A stretch of 64,000 nucleotides of DNA from Sunxiuqinia sp963974515 (GCF_963974515.1 NZ_CAXBDD010000001.1:1-64000); one strand, 5' to 3'; counted from the stretch's first letter, positions 52,494 through 62,317 are shown. Program-made: numbers and translations. Notes: generated by a model from the letters alone, not told the origin.

Positions 52494-52551
52494 GCCAATA
52501 AAAGGACAACGTCCTAATTAACAGTTAATTTAAAACAATAAAATAAACTAT

Positions 52552-52875
52552 ATGCTCAAACTAAAGAGGTACATCAAAACAAGTCTGCTGTTGGTCGTAA
52601 TCAGTCTTTTTACCCTAGCCTGTGACCAAAAAAACGCTACAACGACACCGAAACAGCCTGTTGCTGACGTTGAGCTGGTTTATTCTGTTGAAGGCATGAC
52701 ATGCGATCACTGCGAAATGTCAATTCAAAAAGGGGTAAATGAACTCGAAGGGATTGCAGAAGTTGAAGCCAACCATGAAGACTCAACCACACGCATTGTC
52801 TACAATCCTTCGAAAACAAACCCTGAAAAAATTACTGCTGCGATAGAGAAAAGAGGCTATCACGTCGTGAAATAA
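52552..52875 (+). CDS. Exported lipoprotein with HMA copper-binding domain
   Basis: A 107-residue protein: signal peptide with lipobox TLAC (C24), a short linker, then one heavy-metal-associated domain (about 42-107) with the canonical GMTCDHC (C51, C54) and betaalphabetabetaalphabeta pattern. HMA domains normally act in the cytoplasm, and a lipidated form faces the periplasm. With SCO1, caa3 and DUF302 genes upstream it could donate Cu+ to oxidase assembly. It starts 58 bases after the DUF302 gene. Confidence 0.88.
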   Translation: MLKLKRYIKTSLLLVVISLFTLACDQKNATTTPKQPVADVELVYSVEGMTCDHCEMSIQKGVNELEGIAEVEANHEDSTTRIVYNPSKTNPEKITAAIEKRGYHVVK

Positions 52876-53138
52876 GATGGACTCGAAATGTTAAAAAAAT
52901 CACTTTTAATGCCCATTCAGCGTCCGGCAGAATTAAGCGTCTAAAAAGAAACAAAATTTAATCTTTTTAACATCATCGAAGCAACCCTTTGGCAAGTTAT
53001 TTGTCAGTAATAATAGAAACACAGAAACAAGCCAGGAAACAAACTTTAAAATTTCATTTAACAATTTTGAATTCAACAAAACAACGGAAGTGAAAACATT
53101 AAAGTGAGTTCCATACGTACCTTTAAAAATAATAACGT

Positions 53139-53531
53139 ATGAAAACACCACTTATCTTATTCAGTTTACTAATGATTTCTTGCCTGATACCTACAGCAGG
53201 CAGTGCACAAACCGCCAATGTTTACGGAAAGGTTATGGACAAAGCGACAAACAAGCCACTCTACGGGGTCAATGTTTGTCTTGAAGATGATCCACTTGGT
53301 ATTGGCACCATCACCAATGAAAATGGCGAATTTCGGCTGTGGAATCTCCCGGGAGACACCATCCATGTTTTGATTCGATGTGACGGTTACCAAACCTATG
53401 TTTTGAAAATTAGCTCCTCGTCAAGTCCATCGCAGGATGTACAGGAAATTTACCTCGAGGCAGAAACAGACCAAGATGAGAAACAAACCAGTTTCAGGTG
53501 GTTTTCCACGAAGAAAGACAACCACAAATAG
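53139..53531 (+). CDS. Exported carboxypeptidase-regulatory-like domain protein
   Basis: A 130-residue protein with a signal peptide (about 1-23, ending AGSAQ) and one CarboxypepD_reg-like beta-sandwich (about 26-110): VYGKVMDKATNKPLYGVNV, GTITNENGEFRLWNLPGDT. The domain is usual at the N-terminus of TonB-dependent receptors but here stands alone, with a hydrophilic tail (about 108-130). The function is unknown. About 260 bases separate it from the HMA gene, so it may not belong to the oxidase operon. Confidence 0.8.
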   Translation: MKTPLILFSLLMISCLIPTAGSAQTANVYGKVMDKATNKPLYGVNVCLEDDPLGIGTITNENGEFRLWNLPGDTIHVLIRCDGYQTYVLKISSSSSPSQDVQEIYLEAETDQDEKQTSFRWFSTKKDNHK

Positions 53532-53751
53532 ATCTTCATCTTAAGCATAATTGTAGTTCAATATTTCATTCTTGCAGCAGGCTGATGCCGTGTTGCAGAT
53601 CAAATTTGCATCATTGCAGTTGCTTACTGCATAAATGAAATAGCGAGAAAATAAACTACCCTTGCCGGGTTCTCAATAGTTGTTGATTTTTTACACAAGA
53701 AAGCGTCCGCGATAAGAAATGACAAAGTGTGCCCGAACGAAAAAAAACAGC

Positions 53752-54225
53752 CTAATCGGGAATTTCCTCGGGAAGTGCTTCCCGTACGCCAATAATTTTT
53801 CCTGAAAAAATCAGGTCTTTCCCGGCCATAGGGTGATTGAAATCCATGATCACCCGATTTTCTCCTCTTCTGACTATTTTGCCATACAGTTGGTTTCCCT
53901 TGTCATCTCCCATCGGAAAGACGTTTCCAACCTGCACCACTTCGTCGTCAATGCGACCATCTTCTTCAGCAAAAGTGGTCAGCGGCAAATCAACGATTGC
54001 CTTTGGATCAATAGGGCCGTATGCCTCGTGCTGCGAAGCATGGAAATGAAACGATTCTCCGGCTGATAATCCTTGCAGAGAGTGCTCGAACACCTCCAGA
54101 AGCAGTTGATTTCCGAACAGAAACTCCTGCATTTCCTCACCCGAAACCTGCTGTAGAATTTTCCCGTCCGACGCATCTGCGACAGAATACTGAACTGTAG
54201 CAACGGTATTTTTTTTTATTTTCAT
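53752..54225 (-). CDS. FKBP-type peptidyl-prolyl isomerase (SlyD-like)
   Basis: A 157-residue cytoplasmic protein (no signal). I start at ATG 54225 (MKIKKNTVATVQYS) rather than the upstream GTG at 54237. FKBP residues: YSVADASDG, FLFGNQLLLEVFEHSLQGL, then an insert-in-flap region (HASQHEAYGPIDPKAIVDLP). MDFNHPMAGKDLIFSGKIIGV is the conserved C-terminal strand. It resembles SlyD without the metal-binding tail. It is on the same strand as the act operon, 60 bases beyond its last gene. Confidence 0.92.
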   Translation of the reverse strand: MKIKKNTVATVQYSVADASDGKILQQVSGEEMQEFLFGNQLLLEVFEHSLQGLSAGESFHFHASQHEAYGPIDPKAIVDLPLTTFAEEDGRIDDEVVQVGNVFPMGDDKGNQLYGKIVRRGENRVIMDFNHPMAGKDLIFSGKIIGVREALPEEIPD

Positions 54226-54284
54226 TTTGCTTACCACTTCAGAAATGTTTTTCGAGACTTGCCCATTTCATGTAAAAAAAAACA

Positions 54285-54851
54285 CTATTCTGTCGCCAGT
54301 GAACGCACATAATGCACAATCTTCCAGCGGTTTTCGGGGCTGATCTGTCCTCCGTGAGGTCCCATCAACCCTGAAAAAGAACCGACAGTTATGACATGAA
54401 ATATTTCACCATCCGGCTTACCTTTTAAATAATCATCAATCAATGATCGAGGTTTGGCCGGAAACATCCGACTCGTAAATAAATGCCCATTACCATCGCC
54501 AATGTCTCCGTGACAGCTGATACAGAATATTTCGTATTGACGTTTTCCCTCGTCCAATACTTCAGGGGTTGCCTCTACCGGATTGACCAGCTCCTGCCCC
54601 GCTCTTACCTGTTCATCCATCGACCGTCCTTCGTAAGGATAGGGCTTAAACCCGCGGGGAATGGTCCCCTCCGCAGGCAAACGCATCGTATTCCCGTCTT
54701 CAAATACTGGATTTTCCGTATAAGTTTTATAGGCCGGAGAATAAGCCATATCGGGGAAAAAAGTATGTCCTGGCCGGTTTTTATCGCGTGTACATGCCGC
54801 CGACAGAACCACGACAAAAAGCAACAGGTATAGTTTAACAGATCTTCTCAT
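54285..54851 (-). CDS. actE: Alternative complex III monohaem cytochrome c, ActE
   Basis: A 188-residue lipoprotein: lipobox ending in AAC (C20, LSAAC) and one CxxCH haem (CISCHGDIGDGNGH, about 112-116). The Met ligand is probably in MFPAKP. VGSFSGLMGPHGGQISPENRW is usual for ActE. It transfers electrons from complex III to the oxidases. It is the last act gene. Gene order is actF then actE, while I recall actE before actF in other Bacteroidota. Confidence 0.85.
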   Translation of the reverse strand: MRRSVKLYLLLFVVVLSAACTRDKNRPGHTFFPDMAYSPAYKTYTENPVFEDGNTMRLPAEGTIPRGFKPYPYEGRSMDEQVRAGQELVNPVEATPEVLDEGKRQYEIFCISCHGDIGDGNGHLFTSRMFPAKPRSLIDDYLKGKPDGEIFHVITVGSFSGLMGPHGGQISPENRWKIVHYVRSLATE

Positions 54852-54853
54852 AA

Positions 54854-56032
54854 TCAGTATTGCGTATGGTATTCAAGACTTTCTTTATAAAATGGATGAT
54901 TTTTGGGAATCAGCGGAGCTTTGGCAAGTGAACGGGAGACAACGAACAGGAACAGTCCGACAAATCCGATGGTAATTCCAACTTCCGGTATTCCAATTCC
55001 AGACTCTTCGCCACCCACAGCCCCGGGCATGATTAACTGGTACAGATCGAGCCAATGGCCAATAAACACAATCAACGAAACAGGCAACAGGATTAAAGAG
55101 CCACGTTTTGAGTTCCGGGTCATCAAGGCAAAAAACGGAACCACAAAGTTCAGAATCAAATTGACGTAGAAAATCGTACTGAAGTTTTTATGTCGTTCGT
55201 AAAAATAAACGGTTTCTTCAGGAATGTTGGCATACCAAATCAACATGTACTGCGAGAACCATAAGTAGGCCCAAAAGATGCTAAAGCCAAACAGGTATTT
55301 CCCAAGATCGTGAATATGCTCGTTGTTCACATGTCCCATATAACCCATTCGCCTCAACACGATCAACAGGATGATCAATACCGCCGTGCCACTAGCGAGC
55401 ATGCTCGAAAAGACATACCAGCCATAAAGGGTACTAAACCAATGCGCATCAATCGACATGAGCCAGTCCCACGACGAAGTGACACTGGTAATGGCAAGCG
55501 TAACGACGAAAACGGCTGAAAAAATCCGAAACTTTCGGTAGTATTTCAAATCGCCTGATTGATCGAGCAACAGCGAATATTTACGAATAAAATGAGCCAA
55601 AATAATCCAAATGGCAAAGTACACAGCAAATCGTACATAAAAGAAAGGTGCATTCAGATAGGCCACTTTCTTAAGTAGAATTTCATCCAAATGGTCTTCA
55701 TGCGTCCACTCATAAAGCAGATGTAATCCGCCAAATACAAATAGCAATAACATGAGAACGCCAGCTACCGGGATAAAGGCACCCATGGCCTCCCCGATCC
55801 GTTGAATACTGGTGTGCCAACCCGATTCGGCAATAGTATGAACGGCAACCAGAAACAGGCCAATTAAGCCAAGGGCCAGAAAATAGTAGGTATTCAGCAA
55901 TAGGTTGGCTGCAATACGCTCGCCCCCTGTACCAATGAAAAAGCTGACCGCCAGCGAAAGGATACCAATTCCGATCATCCCGTAAATCAGGGTTGACAGT
56001 TTTTTGGTCATTATAAATTTTTGATTCTCCAT
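54854..56032 (-). CDS. actF: Alternative complex III membrane subunit ActF
   Basis: A 392-residue integral membrane protein with about 10 spans, of the family annotated as quinol:cytochrome c oxidoreductase. NTYYFLALGLIGLFLVAVHT, TSSWDWLMSIDAHWFSTLYG and WFSQYMLIWYANIPEETVYF are the recurring family segments. Together with ActC it forms the membrane core of ACIII. It lies seven bases after actD and two bases before actE. Confidence 0.87.
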   Translation of the reverse strand: MENQKFIMTKKLSTLIYGMIGIGILSLAVSFFIGTGGERIAANLLLNTYYFLALGLIGLFLVAVHTIAESGWHTSIQRIGEAMGAFIPVAGVLMLLLFVFGGLHLLYEWTHEDHLDEILLKKVAYLNAPFFYVRFAVYFAIWIILAHFIRKYSLLLDQSGDLKYYRKFRIFSAVFVVTLAITSVTSSWDWLMSIDAHWFSTLYGWYVFSSMLASGTAVLIILLIVLRRMGYMGHVNNEHIHDLGKYLFGFSIFWAYLWFSQYMLIWYANIPEETVYFYERHKNFSTIFYVNLILNFVVPFFALMTRNSKRGSLILLPVSLIVFIGHWLDLYQLIMPGAVGGEESGIGIPEVGITIGFVGLFLFVVSRSLAKAPLIPKNHPFYKESLEYHTQY

Positions 56033-56039
56033 GACAATG

Positions 56040-56558
56040 CTATGCTTTTAATGTTATTCCTTCAGCACCGGCTTCAGCAAGCGCCAATTCAATTTCCTTG
56101 ATATTCTCCTCCGAACGGCTATCATCAACTTTCACAACCACCAAAAACCGATCGTCTGTTATGCGTTCATCATGAATAATGGTCTTGGCTCCCGGTCCCA
56201 GCTTGTTGCTCACAAAAAAGGCTATCACCATGGCAAAGGCTGAAAAGAGAACCGTCAGCTCAAATGCAACGGGCATGAACGAAGGCACAGCAAAAAATGG
56301 TTTTCCACCAATATTCAATGGGTAATCGACGGTGAAAACCCAGGCCTGAAACCCAAAACCAATAATGGCGCCGACCGCTCCACCAATAAAAGCGACACGT
56401 GTCAACCTGGAACGTCGAATATTTAAAGCCTTATCAACACCATGCACCGGAAAAGGAGTCAACACATCCATAATTTCCAAACCCTTGGCTTTCATTTGCC
56501 CAATTCCTTTGAGCAAATCCTCCTCATCCAAATAATATGCTGTTATATATCTACTCAT
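56040..56558 (-). CDS. actD: Alternative complex III subunit ActD (DUF3341)
   Basis: A 172-residue protein with two membrane segments (about 55-78, 93-115) between an N-terminal ferredoxin-like domain and a C-terminal beta segment (FLVVVKVDDSRSEENIKEI). ILDEEDLLKGIGQMKAKG-like and DVLTPFPVHGVDKAL are the DUF3341 signature. It overlaps actC by eight bases. Confidence 0.92.
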   Translation of the reverse strand: MSRYITAYYLDEEDLLKGIGQMKAKGLEIMDVLTPFPVHGVDKALNIRRSRLTRVAFIGGAVGAIIGFGFQAWVFTVDYPLNIGGKPFFAVPSFMPVAFELTVLFSAFAMVIAFFVSNKLGPGAKTIIHDERITDDRFLVVVKVDDSRSEENIKEIELALAEAGAEGITLKA

Positions 56559-57921
56559 GATCGGCTATTTTATGTTTTTCACCCGAAGATTTCAATACAC
56601 CTTTTACTTCTGCCACTGCAATGACCGGGAATACCCGGATGAACAACAAAAACAAAGTAAAGAATAAGCCCAGTGTTCCCACATATAAACCTACCTCAAC
56701 AAGGGTGGGGCTGTACATGGTCCAGCTCGACGGCAGAAAATCGCGGTGCAACGAAGTAACCACAATGACAAATCGTTCGAACCACATGCCAATATTCACA
56801 AAGATGGAAATGATGAATGTTAACAGCACACTTCTGCGAATCTTTCGAAACCAAAAAAGCTGCGGAGTGATTACATTACAGGTCATCATAATCCAGTAAG
56901 CCCAGGCATATGGGCCGAAAGCACGGTTGAAAAATGCGTAGGTTTCAAATTCAACTCCGGAATACCAAGCCATAAAAAACTCAGTCAGATAGGCTACCCC
57001 AACAATCGATCCGGTCAGGATGATAATCTTGTTCATCGATTCGATGTGATTCAGCGTAATGTACTCCTCCAGGTTTAACGCTTTACGTGTCACAATCATC
57101 AGGGTAAGGACCATCGCAAATCCGGAAAAAATTGCGCCCGATACAAAGTAAGGGGGGAAAATAGTGGTGTGCCAACCCGGGATGACCGATGTGGCAAAGT
57201 CGAAACTTACAATGGTGTGAACCGACAGCACCAAAGGAGCGGCTAACCCTGCCAAAATCAAACTGACTGTTTCGTGGCGCGACCAATGTCTTGCTGATCC
57301 GGTCCATCCAAAACTTAGAAACCCATAGATTGCTTTTCTGATTTTCGTCGTGGCCCGGTCGCGTACCGTTCCCAAGTCTGGGATCAATCCAACATACCAA
57401 AACACTAATGAAACAGCAAAGTAGGTTGAAATTGCAAAAACGTCCCACAACAGGGGGGAGTTGAAGTTAACCCAAAGCGCGCGGGTGTTTGGATACGGGA
57501 AAATGTAAAACCCCAACAAAAGGCGCCCCATGTGAATCAGCGGAAAGAATCCGGCACACATCACGGCAATCAAAGTCATGGCTTCGGCTGACCGGTTAAT
57601 ACTGGTACGCCACTTTTGTCGGAAAAGCAATAGGATTGCGGAGATAAACGTACCGGCATGACCAATACCAACCCACCAAACAAAGTTGGTAATTCCCCAT
57701 CCCCAGCCGATGGTTTTGTTGAGCCCCCATTCTCCAATGCCATAAAACACGGTTCTGAAGGTGGCCCATGCACCAAACATGAGTGCAATGCCTGCCAGGG
57801 TAATTCCGGCATACCAGTATTTGGAAGGTTTGCCTGCCATGGGTGACAAAATATCATCGGTCACCTGTTTGTAGTTCTTATTTCCCCGAATTAACGGTTC
57901 TCTGAGCGGAGATGTGTACAT
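56551..57921 (-). CDS. actC: Alternative complex III NrfD/PsrC-like subunit ActC
   Basis: A 456-residue membrane protein with about 10 spans of the NrfD/PsrC family, which forms the quinol site of ACIII. TNFVWWVGIGHAGTFISAIL, FPLIHMGRL and SWTGSARHW-like segments are typical. The next gene on this strand is actD, overlapping by eight bases, and it lies 16 bases after actB. Confidence 0.95.
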   Translation of the reverse strand: MYTSPLREPLIRGNKNYKQVTDDILSPMAGKPSKYWYAGITLAGIALMFGAWATFRTVFYGIGEWGLNKTIGWGWGITNFVWWVGIGHAGTFISAILLLFRQKWRTSINRSAEAMTLIAVMCAGFFPLIHMGRLLLGFYIFPYPNTRALWVNFNSPLLWDVFAISTYFAVSLVFWYVGLIPDLGTVRDRATTKIRKAIYGFLSFGWTGSARHWSRHETVSLILAGLAAPLVLSVHTIVSFDFATSVIPGWHTTIFPPYFVSGAIFSGFAMVLTLMIVTRKALNLEEYITLNHIESMNKIIILTGSIVGVAYLTEFFMAWYSGVEFETYAFFNRAFGPYAWAYWIMMTCNVITPQLFWFRKIRRSVLLTFIISIFVNIGMWFERFVIVVTSLHRDFLPSSWTMYSPTLVEVGLYVGTLGLFFTLFLLFIRVFPVIAVAEVKGVLKSSGEKHKIADHE

Positions 57922-57937
57922 TCCTAATTCGTTTTAG

Positions 57938-60913
57938 TTATATGGTTTTATTTTTCACCTTCGTTAGGTAGCCGACCGATGGCAGCGTGTGCAATTCTTC
58001 CAGCAAATGGTAATTACGTTCATCAGCAAAGAACTTCGAAATCCGGCTTTCTGTATTATTCAAGTCTCCAAAAACGATGGCATCAGCAGGGCAAGCTTGC
58101 GCACAGGCAGGCACCACTTCTCCATCCTGCAAGGTTCTGTTTTCATTCTTGGCAACCAATTTCTTCTCCTGAATACGCTGAACGCAGAACGAACACTTCT
58201 CAATCACCCCTTTGGCCCGAACGGTAACATCCGGATTCAACACCAAACGACGCAAATCAGTCGTCATCTCCGTCGGATCCTTTCTATTTCCTGGCATAGC
58301 ATCGGCTCCTGTATAGTCGTAGAAGTTGAAGCGCCGTACTTTATAGGGACAGTTGTTGTTGCAGTAACGTGTTCCAATACAGCGGTTGTAGGCCATTTGG
58401 TTGATCCCTTCATTGCTGTGGGTTGTAGCTGCAACGGGGCAAACGTTTTCGCATGGTGCGTTGTCGCAGTGTTGACACATTACGGGCTGGCGAACCAATT
58501 CCGGATTCTCCGGATCGCCCTTATAGTATCGGTCAATTCGGATCCAGTGCATTTCACGCGCGTTAATCACCTGTTCTTTCCCAACCACCGGAACATTATT
58601 TTCGGCCGAGCAAGCGACTACACAGGCATTACATCCGGTACAGGAATTCAAATCGATTGCCATTCCCCAGTGAAACCCTTCAAACTTGCGTTGCGCATAG
58701 AGCGATTTCATGTGGGCCTTGATTGTTTCGCGCACTTCATTGCCTGAGGCCGGATTCACCAAATAATCTTCAAGTGTTGTTTCACGCACCAGGCTACGTC
58801 CTTCCATTGAATGGTGGGATTGTGTGCGCGCCAGTTGATAATCGCCAGCTACTTTTTCAATCGTCACCTGCTCCAAATGGTATTGTTTCGCGCCATTTTT
58901 CGTTTGAATCAGCGGAAAGGCATTTTGCCCAACCGTACCATCAGGAATACCCATATTGAGCCTTCCATAGCCCAAGGCTACTGAAATTGTTTTATATTCT
59001 TGTCCGGGCTGAACGATCACCGGAATTGGACCGAAGTCATTGATTTTAACCAGCTGTTCATCTTCTAGCTCCAACTCAGCAGCCAGTTTGGGTGAAACCG
59101 CAGCATAATTATCCCAACATACTTTGGTAACCGGATCAGGAAGCTCTTGCAACCAAGGGTTGTTAGCCTGTTTTCCAGAACCGACACTCACATTCGTATA
59201 AAATGCCAGCTCAAGAGAATCACCACCAGATGAAAGTTTGATTTGAGCCAATGCGGCTTCTGCAGCATCAGCACGATAGGCGAGCGATTCCTTTTCAGTT
59301 AGCCCCGATTCCAGAATGCCATCGTGTAACTTGCTGTTCCAAAAATCATCGAACGAACTTTCGCCGGAACCTGCGAACAAGTTCTCTTCCCAGTATTTTT
59401 GAATGTAAGTATGATAATCGACCGGATTACCTGCCCATTTCAGAAGGCTTTCCTGTGCTGCCCGGGTTTTGAAAATTGGGCGAATGGTTGGTTGCGCCAG
59501 CGAATAGCTGCCTGTTTTAGCTTCCGCATCGTTCCAAGCCTCCAGGTAGTGGTGATCCGGACAAACATAGTGGACATATTGAGAAGTCTCTTCCCCCAAA
59601 ATGGGCATCGCGATTTTCAGCTTGACATTTTTCAAGGCGCTGACGAACTTATCAGCCTCAGGATAATCGAAAGCAGGATTGACATCGTAAAGAATCAATC
59701 CTTCAACTTGTCCGCTTTCCATCTCGCTAACCAGCCGATCCATGTCTTCATCCATGCCCTGGCGTAATTTAAGGTGAATGTCAGTACGGATGGTTGTTCC
59801 ATAATTTCCCAACAATTCATTGATCGCGTTGACCAGCAATTGGTTTTCCACGTCATTGCTTCCGCTTACAATCAGCGACTTTCCCTTTCTTGAAGACAAT
59901 TCGACCGCGATTTTCGCCACATCGACTGGTGTTGCCGGAACTGATGAACCTGCTTGTCCGTTTAATTTTTTAAGTTCCTGAAGTAGGTTTGCCAAAACCA
60001 ATTTTTCCTGCGAAGGTCGTATTTGGTAGCGTTCATCAGCATTGGATCCAGTCAACGACATGCCTCCTTCAAAATGAATATGGTGCGACATCGAGCGTTC
60101 ACCATCAACCAACTTCCTGTTTTTCACATATTGCTTGGTATACTCTACCGGCGAAAGCCAGGTTCCGAGAAAGTCGGCATCAAAACCAACAATCATTTCT
60201 GCCTGGCTAAAATCATAGGCCGGTACAAAAGCTTGTCCGAACGTTTTCTCGTTGGCTTTCAGAATACCGGAAGCCGAAAGCACATCGTACTGAATATGCT
60301 CCGAACCCGGATGAGCATCCAAAAATTCCTGAATCGCTGCTTTGGTTGAAGGACTAATGATCGTGGAGCTCAAAACAACCACTTTACCTTGTCGCTTTTT
60401 TACCTCATCCAGAAACAGCATGATCTTGTCATCCGCCTCGTCCCAGCTTATCTTTTTTCCTTCGTAGGTCGGATTCTTGTGTCTTTTGTTGTCGTAAAGG
60501 CCCAAAACCGAAGCCTGTGTCCGGGCATTGGTTCCACCCATTGTTACCGGGGACAAGGTGTTTCCTTCAATCTTAATGGGGCGCCCGTCACGCACTTTGA
60601 CCAAAATGCTACAGTAATCAATCCCATCAAAATAGGTTGAAGCAAAATAGCTCGCTTCGCCCGGGATAATTTTTTCAGGTTGAATCAGGAAAGGGATGGC
60701 TTTTTGAATCGGTTGCTCACAACTGGCAGCAATAGCAGCCGAAGCTACGGTAAAACCAAATAGCTTCAAAAAATCACGCCGGGAGCTTCCTGCCGATTTC
60801 GATTCCTGTTTCATTTGAAGAATGGACTTCCTGTCACCAGCATCGGTTTCGCTTGATGCCAGACGAGCATCATAAATCAAATCATCCAAACTTTTATAAT
60901 ATTGTTCCTTCAT
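57938..60913 (-). CDS. actB: Alternative complex III molybdopterin-oxidoreductase-like iron-sulfur subunit ActB
   Basis: A 991-residue subunit. Its Tat-like signal SSRRDFLKLFGFTVASAA begins near residue 43, and a Cys after AAS (CEQP) suggests a lipoprotein variant. The first about 720 residues are a molybdopterin-oxidoreductase fold without the cofactor ligand. The last about 250 are ferredoxin-like with four cluster motifs (CTGCNACVVAC, CQHCDNAPCENVCP, CIGTRYCNNNCP, CSFCVQRI and CAQACPADA). ACIII ActB contains three [4Fe-4S] and one [3Fe-4S] clusters. The first gene of the set (actA) is 21 bases upstream. Confidence 0.95.
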   Translation of the reverse strand: MKEQYYKSLDDLIYDARLASSETDAGDRKSILQMKQESKSAGSSRRDFLKLFGFTVASAAIAASCEQPIQKAIPFLIQPEKIIPGEASYFASTYFDGIDYCSILVKVRDGRPIKIEGNTLSPVTMGGTNARTQASVLGLYDNKRHKNPTYEGKKISWDEADDKIMLFLDEVKKRQGKVVVLSSTIISPSTKAAIQEFLDAHPGSEHIQYDVLSASGILKANEKTFGQAFVPAYDFSQAEMIVGFDADFLGTWLSPVEYTKQYVKNRKLVDGERSMSHHIHFEGGMSLTGSNADERYQIRPSQEKLVLANLLQELKKLNGQAGSSVPATPVDVAKIAVELSSRKGKSLIVSGSNDVENQLLVNAINELLGNYGTTIRTDIHLKLRQGMDEDMDRLVSEMESGQVEGLILYDVNPAFDYPEADKFVSALKNVKLKIAMPILGEETSQYVHYVCPDHHYLEAWNDAEAKTGSYSLAQPTIRPIFKTRAAQESLLKWAGNPVDYHTYIQKYWEENLFAGSGESSFDDFWNSKLHDGILESGLTEKESLAYRADAAEAALAQIKLSSGGDSLELAFYTNVSVGSGKQANNPWLQELPDPVTKVCWDNYAAVSPKLAAELELEDEQLVKINDFGPIPVIVQPGQEYKTISVALGYGRLNMGIPDGTVGQNAFPLIQTKNGAKQYHLEQVTIEKVAGDYQLARTQSHHSMEGRSLVRETTLEDYLVNPASGNEVRETIKAHMKSLYAQRKFEGFHWGMAIDLNSCTGCNACVVACSAENNVPVVGKEQVINAREMHWIRIDRYYKGDPENPELVRQPVMCQHCDNAPCENVCPVAATTHSNEGINQMAYNRCIGTRYCNNNCPYKVRRFNFYDYTGADAMPGNRKDPTEMTTDLRRLVLNPDVTVRAKGVIEKCSFCVQRIQEKKLVAKNENRTLQDGEVVPACAQACPADAIVFGDLNNTESRISKFFADERNYHLLEELHTLPSVGYLTKVKNKTI

Positions 60914-60934
60914 TCCGAATGGGTTTGTTGTTTA

Positions 60935-62317
60935 TTAATAATGACACTTCATACAGTCGGTTCCGCCAATCATATCAACCGTAACCTTATCGATTTCCCC
61001 TTTTTTGATTTGCTCATGAAGCGTTTCGTATGATTCATAAAAACTGTTTTCGACAAATTGGACTTCTTTCGTCCGGTGGCAATCAATACACCATCCCATA
61101 CTCAGATCTTCCACCTGCCTAATGACATCCATTTCGGCCACATCACCATGGCACTCAATACAATCTAATTTTCCGGCATTCACGTGTTGGGCATGACTGA
61201 AAAAGACATGATCGGGCAAATCATGAATTCTCACCCATTCAATTGGAACTTCATTTTCACTGGCCTCAATAACTTTAGCAATCTCAAACTTTCCAGAACG
61301 GGTTCCTTCGCGAACAAGCGAGTGGCAGTTCAAACAAAGATCAGTAGGCGGAATTCCCGCCGACTTACTCTGCTCAACCGTGAAGTGGCAGTACATACAG
61401 TCGATTTGATTTTGTCCGGCGTGGACTTTATGTGAAAATTTGATAGGTTGTGTGGGTTCATAACCAGGTGAACGCCCAAGCCTTACTCCTTCTTCGTATA
61501 TCATCTTAACCTGGTAGCCAAAAACACCCAGAAAAATTAATAACGGGATGGCCTTGTATTTTATTTTCCGGAAAAAAATCATTTCAAGTAACGCCCAGGT
61601 AATGATCAACCCCAACAAAATGAAGAAAAGCAAACGTGTGATTGTTGGCTTGACAGGAGCGGGCCCACGCATTGAAAGATCGTCCAGATAGGCTTTGACC
61701 GTTTTAAGGTCAGTATCTTCAAAATCATAGTCATTATGAACCTCAGCCATTTTACCTCCAGAGGGCTCCATCACGACAGCCTTAAATTCAGCAAAATCTT
61801 TTTCTAGGTATTTATTGGCAATATCCATTGCCGAGGGGTTCCAATTCAGCGTATCCGAAGGCATGATGTTGTGACATGAGGCACACGATTCCTGTTGGTT
61901 GTTGTGCGGCAGTAATCCTCTGAAAAAGCGCTCCCCGCGCTTAATATCGTTCCGGTAGTGACTAAATTTTTCGACTCCGGCAGGTTCGCTCTCGGCTGAG
62001 CCCGCACCAGTGGAAGCAGTATCTGCTTTCGCTGCCTGACTAGTCGTATCAGCCTGGGCCCCCTTTTCTGCAACACGAGTCGTATCATCCGATGCCGAAT
62101 CAGCACCGGATGGCTGCCCGGCAAGTTGAGTCGTTGCAGTATCGTTCGGCGAGGGCTGCTCGATAGCTGCGTTGTTTGTTGAATCTTGTTCACTTTGTTG
62201 CGTTTGTGTTCCAGCAAAAGCCGTTGCTGAAAAAACAAAAAATGACATGGAGAGAGTTAACAGAAAAACTTTGGGTGAAAACCCGAATTTCCGTAAAACT
62301 GGGGACTTTAATTTCAT
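60935..62317 (-). CDS. actA: Alternative complex III multihaem cytochrome c ActA
   Basis: A 460-residue exported cytochrome. I start at ATG 62317 (MKLKSPVLRK), as upstream codons give no signal peptide. The N-terminal signal (about 15-35) is followed by a Gln/Thr/Ala/Asp-rich low-complexity stretch (about 35-110). One CxxCH (CASCH, near 145), a membrane helix (about 230-252) and five more CxxCH (CMYCH, CLNCH, CIECH, CIDCH, CMKCH) follow. The pentahaem C-terminal part is ActA. The extra N-terminal haem makes six in total, an extension also seen in relatives as far as I recall. It is the first gene of the act operon. Confidence 0.85.
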   Translation of the reverse strand: MKLKSPVLRKFGFSPKVFLLTLSMSFFVFSATAFAGTQTQQSEQDSTNNAAIEQPSPNDTATTQLAGQPSGADSASDDTTRVAEKGAQADTTSQAAKADTASTGAGSAESEPAGVEKFSHYRNDIKRGERFFRGLLPHNNQQESCASCHNIMPSDTLNWNPSAMDIANKYLEKDFAEFKAVVMEPSGGKMAEVHNDYDFEDTDLKTVKAYLDDLSMRGPAPVKPTITRLLFFILLGLIITWALLEMIFFRKIKYKAIPLLIFLGVFGYQVKMIYEEGVRLGRSPGYEPTQPIKFSHKVHAGQNQIDCMYCHFTVEQSKSAGIPPTDLCLNCHSLVREGTRSGKFEIAKVIEASENEVPIEWVRIHDLPDHVFFSHAQHVNAGKLDCIECHGDVAEMDVIRQVEDLSMGWCIDCHRTKEVQFVENSFYESYETLHEQIKKGEIDKVTVDMIGGTDCMKCHY

